26,423 bases of DNA from a virus. This document shows, piece after piece, positions 1 to 10,298 of this stretch (positions are counted from its first letter, which is position 1; each line of letters begins with the position of its first letter). Where the stretch lies: positions 1 through 26,423 of the IMG/VR virus record IMGVR_UViG_3300048065_000600. One strand, written 5' to 3'. The notes beneath the pieces were generated by a model. That model had not been told where the DNA came from. It saw only the letters and a list, made by a program, of their open reading frames with translations, and made no database searches. The translations under genes and the position numbers were made by a program.

Positions 1-3000
1 TACAAGTATACTTGTCTAATTTTATTTGTATCAACAATAGGATTACTAGATCTAATAGTAGTCCATGCCGTTATATCTTTTTCAGTATTATAATTTATTA
101 GACGGCCGCCGTTACCTGACTCGTTGTCTATTCTTGGGCAACCAACATATATATGATTTCTGTTTAATAATAAATTTTCAGCAAATCTACTATCTGACAC
201 ATTGTCATATTCTAATTCCTCAGCGTAAATATAGCCGCCGCTTGTCTTTTCATAAATTGCAACGCTGCCGCTATCTGTAGCTACGTTAACAAATTTAGTA
301 AATCCTCGATCCCATATTGTATTGATATTATTGTCTTTATCAAATGTAGTATCTAATATTATGTCACCATTATAACTTGAAATTGCAATATGTGTATTTG
401 TAGCTGAAACCTTATTACCAAATCTTCTTGAAAGATTAGTTTCTGCACCTTTTAACGTTTCTACTAACACAAAATTAGTGCCTATTCTTTCGTATATAAA
501 CACCTTGCCTGTATTGTATCCTAGATCATCATTGCCTGGATCTCCTACAACTAATGTATTACCATCTGGTGTTAAATCAATACTTGATCCCCACTGTGTT
601 TGGCTATTTGGAGCAATAAGTGTTTGACTCCATACATATCTGCCATCAGTGTTTAATCTATAAATTGCAACTTTATTATCAGCATCAGCATCAATAGCTG
701 TTACTACACTTAAAGCCACAACTTGTCCATTTGAACTTACACTCATATCTTGACTAAAGTCAACTAGTCCAGTAGTATCAAACATATCATCACTGTAAAT
801 GTTGTTAGCAACAGTTTTTGGCAAGTAATAATTGTTTTGTATATCTTCCTCTACTAGTTCCCACTTGTTAGTGTTAGTTAATGCAGAGCCAAAGTTAAAA
901 GTTAATGCTCTATATAAAGTAATGCCCTGTCTTACAATTTCGTCTTTTGCATAAGGAAGCGTAATATCAAATTCGCCCCTGTATAAATTATCAATATCAA
1001 GAGCAAACTCAAATTGTTCACCGTTAGAATCAACTCCGTGTTTAATTAAAAACACTTTGTCTTTTGAAGCAACAAATATCCTATAAAGATTGTTGTCTTG
1101 GCTTATTTCAATTTGCTTACCTAGGTTTTCTATAGTTGCTAAACTACCTGGAGTGTAATTTACATTGTCTGTAGTTAACGGAACTGTATATGATCCTCTA
1201 AATTGCCATGATGAATTAAGTTTTTCGTATACAAAAAATAGTCCTGTGTTTGTATAGAATCCGCTTTGTCCTGTTAACGTAGTAGGAATATTATTAGCCA
1301 ATGTCCAATCTCTGTTAGTAGAAGCAGGGAAACTTGCAGGTAAATTTGCACCTACCTCATCTAATTTTTCAGTGTATAACCAATATTCTTTATTAATATA
1401 TCCAAAGTTATTTAGATCCTTTGTATTTGCTGTAGATCCGTAACTATCAGGATGTGGATCAAATGTAAAGATCCCTGGATTTGTATTAAAATAATCTTCT
1501 GGTGTAAATCCTGACGGATTGTCTATTTGATCATAAAATCTTAAACTAGCACCTTCTGCAACTACTATTAATTTTCCTAACAAATTATCATGATTTGTAT
1601 CAGCAATACTTACTTTTTGTATTTGTCCCATTGGACGCTTTGCATCACCGTGTGGAGTAAAATCTACTTTTACATCATTTTTATTTCTAAAACCTGTATT
1701 AGTAACTGTAATATTCTTTACAAATACTCTTACATCAGCAACGTTTCTTTTGATGTAGTGAACAACTTGAGCTCTTGCTCCAGTTATCCCATCTTCAATA
1801 AAGTCTCCTACAGAAGGTTCAAAGTAATCACCAATAGCAGAATCTGCATCACTAGGTACATCAATATCAGCTGTTTGTTTTGCTGTCATTAATATGTCAA
1901 TATAGCCGTCCCAAACATCATGAACTACATGCGGACTAGTAGATGAACTTGTATTAACTAATCTGCTAACAACTTGGTCTCCGTTATTACCGTCTAAGAG
2001 ATCTATGTCATTTATTTCAGTATTTAAAAATAGTCTAAATTCGTCACCAATATTATATGTTGCAGTAGACGGTGCCCTTACAAACCATCTAGTATCTTTA
2101 ATAGATCTCACACCTGATACATTATCGTATGCATCACCTAGGTGAGATAGTATTTGAATGTGACCAACTTCTTTGTTCGAGTAAGATGCTACATTATTTA
2201 AAATGTTTGAATAGTATCTATCTGAACTTGTATAAGAATCTGTATTTTCGTCATACACTAATACGTCTTTATAAACTAATCCATATGCTGGGGTTCCAAA
2301 ATTACTTAGATATGTAAATTCGTTGCTGTTATAATATCCGTCTGCTTCTGCTGCTATATACCAAAAGCCACCTAAACTATCATTTGGAGTATGATTAGGT
2401 TGTGTATAATCTCCAATAACAACATTTTCAAAAGACAATATCGAGTCTGTTGGAAATACACCATTTACATTATTAATATAAATTACAGATCTATCTAATT
2501 TAGAAAATACCTTAACAACTGTTCCTGCGCCAGTAGGGCAATCAACTAACGATCCTTCTTCTGGTAGCAATGCTGGGTTGCTTATGAATAGTACATGATC
2601 AACTTTGTGTAAAATTTCATGTTCGCCGTTAATAAAGGTCGATCTAGGTGAAACATATGTTTTATTACTAGCATCAGGTGTATTTGTGTTAGCTAATGAT
2701 ATATTGCCTGGAAATACGTCAGTAAAAGTATACTGATCAGTAGATCTGTTATACCCTGTATATCCATTCCATCCTAACACTACTTTATCTTGAGGCTTAG
2801 TTGCTCTGTATTGATCTCTAGGAGCTCGTATTAAAATATGATCAGTAGGTGTATTAGAAAGATACGGTGAACCTTGTAAAATTAAAGTAAGCTGTCTGCT
2901 ATTTAAATTAACTGCATCCTCAGATGTTATAGTATCTATACTTGCTGTTGCACCTGAACTAAATCCAGTAATTTGTTCTCCTTGAACAAACTCTCCAGTC

Positions 3001-6000
3001 AATAATCCAACCCTAATACTTTCACCAACTCTATTACCAGAGTTATTTAAAATTGTATCTATTTCAGTGACTATACCTGTAAATCCATTTACACTACCTG
3101 TGACTATTTCATTAAGTGTAAACTGTCCTAGCATATCTACAACTACGCCATCGTCTTTTAATGGAAATGTTATATACGAACTTTCTGCTACTGGATCTAA
3201 AGTTTCTTCAAAGAACGCATAACTGTCAAACGTACTAAATGTTACAGAATTATTTTCTGCTGGTACACTACGCACTGCTTTCCAAAAGTTTTCTTTATAC
3301 TTTACAATATTACCTTGTTTGTATTCACGATCTACTTCGTCTATAGGACCAGATGGATTAAAGTCTCCTTTAATATTATCAACTATATTTCTTGCACTAG
3401 GTGCACCGACTACCATTAACTTGCCATCTGGACTTATTGCTGTATCAGAACCAAATTCCGAATGCATACCAAATCCGCCAGCAGTATTAATTAAACCTTC
3501 TTCGTACACACCATATGATGTTGTATTAATTGGTGTTGTTAATCCAACGTCACTATATATAGAAAATGTATTAACATCAATAACATTTGCAAATACTTTA
3601 ACATTATTAAGTTCTGTTATACCTTTTATTTCTTTAAATCTTAAAGCATCGCCGCTTGTTAATCCGTGACTACTTGCAGTTACTACACCAGGATTAGCAT
3701 TCGTTATAGCTTGAGTAAACACTGCTCGTGTTTCTGGTCTAAGTGTTTCTACTATCTTTAGATCATTGGCAGAACTTGCTCTTTGATAAACATGCACTGC
3801 ACCGTCTTCTGTTTTATTATCTCCTATAGCTACAATAGTGTTGCCGGCATTAGATGCAATGCTACTTGTGAAGTTTTCTTCAGTATCAAATAAAACAGGA
3901 TTTATAATTTCGCTATAATCTGTAAATATTTCTTTTTTCTTTAATACTGCCCAATCTGTTTCTGCTGTACCGTCTAACCAAATATACTGATCAGTTAGTT
4001 TAAATTCTTCTAATATATTATTTGCTTGTGCAAAACTAGCAGCCCTTACACTTCTTAGTTTGCTCATATAACCGTTTAACTGAACATCATCTGGAGTATC
4101 ATCTATAGTAACACTGTCAGGTACAAGACATTCTACAACATTATTTGTAACATTTATAACTAAGTAAAATCCGTCAGCGCCGGCTCCAATTTCTTGTAGT
4201 CCTATTATATCGCCAATAACTAAATTAACAGTTTTGTTAAATGTTATTCTAACTCCTGGAGTGCTTGCTCTATCAATTGCATCTATTGTAGATGCAAATC
4301 CTTCAATCTTTAATACTCTAAAATCTGTAGTAACATGTTGTAGGACATCCCAATCGCCTGTAGTACCTGTAACCCATATGTAATCACTTTGAGATATAGA
4401 ACCAGGCAAACTAACCAGTAGGTCATCTTTAGTTTTTACTTTATAAACAATATCATTTTCGTTTACATATCCTGCACTCTTTAAACCTTTATTAGGAGTA
4501 GTTGTTACTGGAAACGGTTTATGATTATAATCTTTTGGTCTGTAATATACATCGTTAGGAATAATTTTAAGTATATCATCAGTGTCATTTCCTGGTATAC
4601 TGTTTACTAACTCTACAGGTGTAGGATCTATTACAATTTTATCTTCGTCTATAATAAATTCAACTTCTTGGAAATTATCTGTAGCACCGTACTGTCCAGA
4701 CCGTATTGCCCATTCTTCGTAAAACTCAATACTATCTTTATCTGCACTGCTTAGGGCATCAAACAATTTATCAAGAGAATTAATAGTACCTTTATCTTGT
4801 ATCATTCCTTGATAAAATTTATACTGACTAACATCATCATTAATAATGTTTTGTAGATACTGACGTTTTTGATAACCTATCAAATGTTGTGCATGTTTCT
4901 GTTGTTCAACATCGAAGTTATCTGAATCTAAATCATAAAAGTCTGCAAACTGATTAATTCTGTAATCAAAGTTTGGATACATCTTAGCTTCAGGTCGTTC
5001 TTCTAAACGCTCCCAGTCATTATCATTAAATTTTTCTACGCCAGTAAGATCTAACGTGCTTACATAATAGTATTCTTTATACTTTACTAATGATCCGATT
5101 GGATAATCTTTATATGCTATCCAATCTTCTACAATAGCTTCGTCGTATACAAATCCAGGAATATTTAGGCCGCCGGTCCAGTTGTCACTTCGGTAACCTG
5201 TTACTCTAATTCTCTCTTGTCTATACCCTGCTTCTTGGTCGTATATAACATCACCAAATACAGTTTCGTTATCTAAAACAATTGCATGTTCTCTTTGTAT
5301 TAATGGTAATTGAACATGGTATACTCCATCTTCTGTAGTTTTAGGACGGATGCCAAATGTGTTTTTATTATCTCTTATAACATTTGTAAATGGGCGTTCT
5401 AATCTAGTACCGTCTGATTTAAACAAACTATAATCATAAAATGGATCAAAAATATTATCAACTACATGATAATCTTTTGAAAAGCTAATTTCATTTGCAG
5501 CAGGACTTAAACTAATTAAACTATTTTCTGCCCAATTCTGTGTGGACCAAAACAAAAATTCTTTAACACTTAAATCCCAGTTACATACCTGTTTAGTGTT
5601 TTCATCAAAATAATCAAAAGCAAAACCAGTTTGTTGTAATTTACTTTGATATCCTAATAAGAAATCAACTACGTCTTGTACAGTTTTTAATAAACTACCA
5701 TACGGAAGAGTTTTTGTTCTATTTGTAAAGTTCTTTCTTATAATTGCTGTTTTGCCGCCAATAAGTGGTAGTGCAGCAACTCTTTGAAATTTATCATTAT
5801 CAAACTCGGTAGTACTAATATGACTTTCTTTACATCTATAAAACGCTCCGCTAAGTCTTACATTTTGTGCTTTTATGTATTGTTTTCTTTCATCCCATTC
5901 AACAAAACTTTCACTTATACCGCCGATGTTAATACTAGGATCATTACTTTTTTGAATTGCTTCGTGGTATTCAAATATAGATCTTTCTCTGTCGTATCCT

Positions 6001-9000
6001 CTTACTACATAGCCATTAGATTTCTTTTCTATAATTACGCCGCTATAACTTACTGTTTCAACAGGAGAACTACTATTTAAAAATACTTTATAGTTTTCAA
6101 TAGGTACAAACACATTACCTTCATTTAATGGTGTTCTACTATCTAATATTAATTTGAATTTTTCTTTTTCAGTAAAGCCGCCAACTTTTAACGACAACCT
6201 GTTAGTAATATTTTTAAGTGTATTTTGATAAGTTTCATAACTTGCAGTTGTATTACTTGCAAGATAATTATACACGAAGTTTATTAATCCAGAAGTAGAC
6301 AAACGTTCGTCATCTTTTGTAGTATTAGGAAATACTACATCTTCTATTCTCAATGCATTATTAGTTACTGTAGAAACTAAATTTCCTTGCGGATCACGCT
6401 TAATACGACTAATATCAAATCCTATACCTATAACATGAGCAGGTTGATTTAATATCCAACTTAACATAACTGAGAAGGGATATTCTGCTGATTTCCTCCA
6501 TGCACTTTCTACAGGATGGCCGTCGCCGTATTCGTAAAATGAGTTGTTTCCACCGGCAACATAATTTTGTGCATAGTTGCTTTCTAATGGACTTGACAAA
6601 TTTCCGTTTTCATCTACAGGAATATGTTTAGTTAATCCTGGTCTAGCATATTTAGAATTAGTAAATGTTCCTGTAGGAGCCTTAATTAAACCTTTTTCAA
6701 GGTCTTCCCAAAGTACAAAATTATTTCTAGTATACGGTACTGTACCATATTCTGCTTCCCACCATAAAGGCTTAATAGTAAAGCCAAGCATTTCCCAAGG
6801 ATGAGTATGAGGACGATCAGTATCGTATGCTTGAATATAAACTTGTCTCCACCATCCTGGTAAAGGTTTACCTGACGGAGATGACATATTTTTATAGTTG
6901 TAGGTAAAGCTATTTCCTTCTATATATTGATCAGCTGAAGTGTAATCTGGATTTCCAGCTAAAGTAACATACTCAATAAAATCAGCTGTTTGTGATTTAT
7001 CAATATTGTCTTTTGTAAATCCAGTATTTCTATATTCGCCGCCAAGGAAGTCATGTATATCAAGTATGTCAGTTCTATATTCTTGCTTAATATTATTATA
7101 GATTCTAAGTTCTAATTCTAATATTAAATCATCTCGATAATCTTCAAATGCTCTAATTAAACTTCCGTCGTGACCTTGTATCATTTTTACAGGAACAACA
7201 TATGTGTCGTCAATAAAGATTTTTGGTTCGTACTTAGGATATAACCCTAACTTTGTAGGTGTAGCTGGTACGTAACAGCCATCAGTAGATTCATATTCGT
7301 AAATTTCAATTAAGTCACCAGCAGTTTTAGTTGCAGTTACATTTATAAAACCTTCACTGTTAAATGTGTAGTCTTTTCCGTATGTTAATTGTGTACCATT
7401 TAAGTAAACAAGAACTGCTTTTTGACTAAGTTCATTTAGATCAAATATTTCAGATAGAGCATAGTATTGTGTATCGCTTGCTTGTACTGGATGTTCGATT
7501 CTTCTTGAACCTGAGACTGGAATCATGTCTGTAAAATAAAACGGCATGCCATCATTCTTTTCAGAATTTATTACCTCAAAAATCCTATCAACAAATTGTT
7601 TTGTAGGACCGTCATATCCTATTGTATTTGCAGTTTGTAAAAATAATCGTTTAAACTTTGCATATTCTAATCTTGCATATTTTACTGCTTTAATAATGTT
7701 TGCAGATTTGTCTGTAATGTGATACAATGGCAAATTAATTGGACCACTATGTTTTACAAAGCGTGTTCCAAACTCGTCTAACTCACCTAAGTCTCTTAAA
7801 TTACTTGTACCAGGATATACACTACCATCATAATCACGTACATTTTCAACAATAGTGCCAACATGATCAATTACTTCTCCCAAAGTAAAGTTTTGCATAT
7901 CATTGTTTAAAGGATTTCTTTCTAAATTGTGTGCAAGTTCGTAATAGCCATTATCATTTGCTACTGCGGTACTAAAACATTTTAGTTGAATTACGTCATC
8001 TTCTGCAAGAGTATTTAAAAATCTAATATAAGAAATATTGTTTATTTTATCAATTGTATAATGCAATTCTTCTTTTTGTAATATATTATTTAAGAATACT
8101 TTTACTTTTAAATCTTGTAAAAGACCACTATTATCAAACACATCTACTGCAAAATTATTAGTTTGTGTACCTACTACATATTGACGTATTACTGCTTGCT
8201 GGCTTTTCTTAGCAGCCTTTGTCCAACCGCTTTGTGTAGAAAAGTTATCTCTACTTTTAAACTTATGAAGATAAACAGAGTTACTTTTTATAGATTCTAA
8301 AGTATTAAATGGATTTTGTTGGTAAGTGTATGTTTCTTTTATTAATGTAAAATCAAAAAGAATATCACCTATGTTTTCTATATTTTTATAAGTTATACCA
8401 AAGCCAAGTTCGCTATCAACTTCGCCAGTATCGTTTTCAATATAAGAAAAAACTTTATTGCCCAAAAATGAAGTAGCAGGATATTTTGTAGTATCTGCTA
8501 AACTTACGCTAGTATCATCAAATAAATCAAATAAAGGTGCTTGATTTACTTTAGATTTTAATTGAGACTTTTTCCATTCAGATCCGTTATAGAACCAAGA
8601 TGTGCCTCTATAGGTCTGTCCATTAGTTATTAATACTGTTTCATTTTCTAAAGGTGACGTGTCAGTTTCTTCAACTAGACTAATAATTCGACCTCTATCT
8701 TGAACTTGTATAAAATTAACTTTATATATTTTTCCGGTAACAAGTATATCAGTATCAGCTGTAAATAATATTCTCATTCCATCTGCAACGTCAACTCCGT
8801 CAATGTTATAACCAGTTGAACCTTCAATGTCACTAAACACATCTTTTGTAATGACATCAATTAGATCAACATCATTTTTTGCTTGAGTGCCAAAGTTGTA
8901 TAATTTTAAACCTGCTTCAAATTCTATAATTGGTCTAATTGCTCTAGCAGACTGGTCAACTATTGCTGCTTGTCCATTATATGACGCACTTTTTTCTATT

Positions 9001-10298
9001 ACATCTCTATGGAACCATCTGTTGTATCTTGACCATGCATTTCTATCAACACTTGATCTACTAATTACAATATAATCTTTAGTACCAGCAAAACTATTTG
9101 CATTTTCATAGGGCATTCTATCAAATGCTTCGGAATCAAAAGCAACTTCAACATCTGCAACATATGCAGCAGGAATAGTTAAATCATCTTCGCGGATTAA
9201 AACTATCTCGTCACCTACTCCGCCAACATACCATGCATCAGTTGCATACTTTTCTGGAGTTACTGTTCCTATAAATTCAACTTTTAATCCATTTGTAAAT
9301 TCTACGCCGTTTGCGCTTTTGTATGCTTTCTTTCCAAGAATATCATTAATATTAATTTTTGTATTTTCTTCGATATCATCTATGGTTATAAATCCGCTTG
9401 TATTGATACTATTTTGACTTGCGTAATATAATCTATCAGGGGCATTAAACGGTACTGTAAATTCAATAATACCTTGTTCTACATTTGCAGGAGGTATTTC
9501 ATTACCGTCTAAATCTGTTGCTGTTATATTTTCAATGTATATAGAACTTTCGTTTTCGCCGCCGCCAATAGTTGTTAATCTCCAAAGATTTCCGTCATCA
9601 CCTTTAATTAACTCAAACGGTGTATCTGCAAAGTTTAAGTTAGTTGAAAAGCTGAACGGGTGTCCAGGAGTATTAATTTCAAATCTATATGTTTGTCCTC
9701 TAAATAAATTCAATTCTGGATTAGGAGTAAATCCTTTATTAAACAAGTATACTGATACACCGTCTTGATCTTCATTACTAACAGTTAATGTACTTTCTAC
9801 TTTTTCATTTTCGCCATAAACATTTACAGTTTGTGGACCATAAGGGAGCCAGTAATATTCTCTAAAATTAACAAATTTGTCCCAATCAATATTTGGATTC
9901 CAAGCATAAAATTCTTGGCTGTTTAATAGGCTTTGATTTAATACATTACCATTAAAGTTTTTTATTTGATTTACATAATCTGTATAATCTTTATGGAATA
10001 AAACATTTCCTAAATTATCAGTTACAACAGTAGCAGGTTCAAGTTGTCGAGTTTGCCTTTGTTCACTAACGTCTTCTACATACGTATCAGATGGTCTATA
10101 ACTTTTTGCTGTCGTTCTACCAAAATATCCTTCGACTTTTTCAGCTACGCCAGGCTGTAACATCTGATCTAGCGTACTAGATAATATTTTTTGGTTTGCG
10201 TCTGTTCTAAAATATTTTGGTAGAAGATCTACACTTTTTCTTTCAGCATCGGCGCCTAATGGAATTGGACTCTCTGATTGGTTTTTATTATAAGCCAT
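1..10298 (-). CDS. Giant baseplate/tail structural protein, partial (C-terminus beyond left edge)
   Basis: The minus-strand frame opens at ATG 10298 and stays open to the window edge, giving at least 3432 residues. The ATG overlaps the gp6 stop (TAATG), and GGAGG at 10311-10315 is its Shine-Dalgarno site. By position it takes the place of T4 gp7 after gp6, but it is more than three times longer, and I see no clear gp7 likeness. The N-terminus (about residues 20-60) has an LLPKYFRTD-type motif. Four short modules resemble CBM5/12 chitin-binding folds (about residues 1466-1510, 1719-1766, 2317-2366 and 3111-3149), with the pattern Y-x-x-G/D-x-V-x-Y/G-x-x-Y-x-A ending in W or F. FG-GAP-like propeller strands (SPDGKLMVVGAP, TPDGNTLVVGDPG) occur near 2142, 2281, 3180, 3235, 3292 and 3370. 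No signal peptide or membrane segment is visible. I infer a virion protein at the tail tip that touches the cell surface. The reading frame is certain; the role is inferred. Confidence 0.88.
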   Translation of the reverse strand, partial: MAYNKNQSESPIPLGADAERKSVDLLPKYFRTDANQKILSSTLDQMLQPGVAEKVEGYFGRTTAKSYRPSDTYVEDVSEQRQTRQLEPATVVTDNLGNVLFHKDYTDYVNQIKNFNGNVLNQSLLNSQEFYAWNPNIDWDKFVNFREYYWLPYGPQTVNVYGENEKVESTLTVSNEDQDGVSVYLFNKGFTPNPELNLFRGQTYRFEINTPGHPFSFSTNLNFADTPFELIKGDDGNLWRLTTIGGGENESSIYIENITATDLDGNEIPPANVEQGIIEFTVPFNAPDRLYYASQNSINTSGFITIDDIEENTKININDILGKKAYKSANGVEFTNGLKVEFIGTVTPEKYATDAWYVGGVGDEIVLIREDDLTIPAAYVADVEVAFDSEAFDRMPYENANSFAGTKDYIVISRSSVDRNAWSRYNRWFHRDVIEKSASYNGQAAIVDQSARAIRPIIEFEAGLKLYNFGTQAKNDVDLIDVITKDVFSDIEGSTGYNIDGVDVADGMRILFTADTDILVTGKIYKVNFIQVQDRGRIISLVEETDTSPLENETVLITNGQTYRGTSWFYNGSEWKKSQLKSKVNQAPLFDLFDDTSVSLADTTKYPATSFLGNKVFSYIENDTGEVDSELGFGITYKNIENIGDILFDFTLIKETYTYQQNPFNTLESIKSNSVYLHKFKSRDNFSTQSGWTKAAKKSQQAVIRQYVVGTQTNNFAVDVFDNSGLLQDLKVKVFLNNILQKEELHYTIDKINNISYIRFLNTLAEDDVIQLKCFSTAVANDNGYYELAHNLERNPLNNDMQNFTLGEVIDHVGTIVENVRDYDGSVYPGTSNLRDLGELDEFGTRFVKHSGPINLPLYHITDKSANIIKAVKYARLEYAKFKRLFLQTANTIGYDGPTKQFVDRIFEVINSEKNDGMPFYFTDMIPVSGSRRIEHPVQASDTQYYALSEIFDLNELSQKAVLVYLNGTQLTYGKDYTFNSEGFINVTATKTAGDLIEIYEYESTDGCYVPATPTKLGLYPKYEPKIFIDDTYVVPVKMIQGHDGSLIRAFEDYRDDLILELELRIYNNIKQEYRTDILDIHDFLGGEYRNTGFTKDNIDKSQTADFIEYVTLAGNPDYTSADQYIEGNSFTYNYKNMSSPSGKPLPGWWRQVYIQAYDTDRPHTHPWEMLGFTIKPLWWEAEYGTVPYTRNNFVLWEDLEKGLIKAPTGTFTNSKYARPGLTKHIPVDENGNLSSPLESNYAQNYVAGGNNSFYEYGDGHPVESAWRKSAEYPFSVMLSWILNQPAHVIGIGFDISRIKRDPQGNLVSTVTNNALRIEDVVFPNTTKDDERLSTSGLINFVYNYLASNTTASYETYQNTLKNITNRLSLKVGGFTEKEKFKLILDSRTPLNEGNVFVPIENYKVFLNSSSPVETVSYSGVIIEKKSNGYVVRGYDRERSIFEYHEAIQKSNDPSINIGGISESFVEWDERKQYIKAQNVRLSGAFYRCKESHISTTEFDNDKFQRVAALPLIGGKTAIIRKNFTNRTKTLPYGSLLKTVQDVVDFLLGYQSKLQQTGFAFDYFDENTKQVCNWDLSVKEFLFWSTQNWAENSLISLSPAANEISFSKDYHVVDNIFDPFYDYSLFKSDGTRLERPFTNVIRDNKNTFGIRPKTTEDGVYHVQLPLIQREHAIVLDNETVFGDVIYDQEAGYRQERIRVTGYRSDNWTGGLNIPGFVYDEAIVEDWIAYKDYPIGSLVKYKEYYYVSTLDLTGVEKFNDNDWERLEERPEAKMYPNFDYRINQFADFYDLDSDNFDVEQQKHAQHLIGYQKRQYLQNIINDDVSQYKFYQGMIQDKGTINSLDKLFDALSSADKDSIEFYEEWAIRSGQYGATDNFQEVEFIIDEDKIVIDPTPVELVNSIPGNDTDDILKIIPNDVYYRPKDYNHKPFPVTTTPNKGLKSAGYVNENDIVYKVKTKDDLLVSLPGSISQSDYIWVTGTTGDWDVLQHVTTDFRVLKIEGFASTIDAIDRASTPGVRITFNKTVNLVIGDIIGLQEIGAGADGFYLVINVTNNVVECLVPDSVTIDDTPDDVQLNGYMSKLRSVRAASFAQANNILEEFKLTDQYIWLDGTAETDWAVLKKKEIFTDYSEIINPVLFDTEENFTSSIASNAGNTIVAIGDNKTEDGAVHVYQRASSANDLKIVETLRPETRAVFTQAITNANPGVVTASSHGLTSGDALRFKEIKGITELNNVKVFANVIDVNTFSIYSDVGLTTPINTTSYGVYEEGLINTAGGFGMHSEFGSDTAISPDGKLMVVGAPSARNIVDNIKGDFNPSGPIDEVDREYKQGNIVKYKENFWKAVRSVPAENNSVTFSTFDSYAFFEETLDPVAESSYITFPLKDDGVVVDMLGQFTLNEIVTGSVNGFTGIVTEIDTILNNSGNRVGESIRVGLLTGEFVQGEQITGFSSGATASIDTITSEDAVNLNSRQLTLILQGSPYLSNTPTDHILIRAPRDQYRATKPQDKVVLGWNGYTGYNRSTDQYTFTDVFPGNISLANTNTPDASNKTYVSPRSTFINGEHEILHKVDHVLFISNPALLPEEGSLVDCPTGAGTVVKVFSKLDRSVIYINNVNGVFPTDSILSFENVVIGDYTQPNHTPNDSLGGFWYIAAEADGYYNSNEFTYLSNFGTPAYGLVYKDVLVYDENTDSYTSSDRYYSNILNNVASYSNKEVGHIQILSHLGDAYDNVSGVRSIKDTRWFVRAPSTATYNIGDEFRLFLNTEINDIDLLDGNNGDQVVSRLVNTSSSTSPHVVHDVWDGYIDILMTAKQTADIDVPSDADSAIGDYFEPSVGDFIEDGITGARAQVVHYIKRNVADVRVFVKNITVTNTGFRNKNDVKVDFTPHGDAKRPMGQIQKVSIADTNHDNLLGKLIVVAEGASLRFYDQIDNPSGFTPEDYFNTNPGIFTFDPHPDSYGSTANTKDLNNFGYINKEYWLYTEKLDEVGANLPASFPASTNRDWTLANNIPTTLTGQSGFYTNTGLFFVYEKLNSSWQFRGSYTVPLTTDNVNYTPGSLATIENLGKQIEISQDNNLYRIFVASKDKVFLIKHGVDSNGEQFEFALDIDNLYRGEFDITLPYAKDEIVRQGITLYRALTFNFGSALTNTNKWELVEEDIQNNYYLPKTVANNIYSDDMFDTTGLVDFSQDMSVSSNGQVVALSVVTAIDADADNKVAIYRLNTDGRYVWSQTLIAPNSQTQWGSSIDLTPDGNTLVVGDPGNDDLGYNTGKVFIYERIGTNFVLVETLKGAETNLSRRFGNKVSATNTHIAISSYNGDIILDTTFDKDNNINTIWDRGFTKFVNVATDSGSVAIYEKTSGGYIYAEELEYDNVSDSRFAENLLLNRNHIYVGCPRIDNESGNGGRLINYNTEKDITAWTTIRSSNPIVDTNKIRQVYL

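Noticed and set aside
65-9768. Several short plus-strand open frames (for example 65-280, 3319-3669, 5784-6080)
   Set aside because: All lie opposite the continuous minus-strand giant gene, lack convincing ribosome sites and have no family-like sequence.
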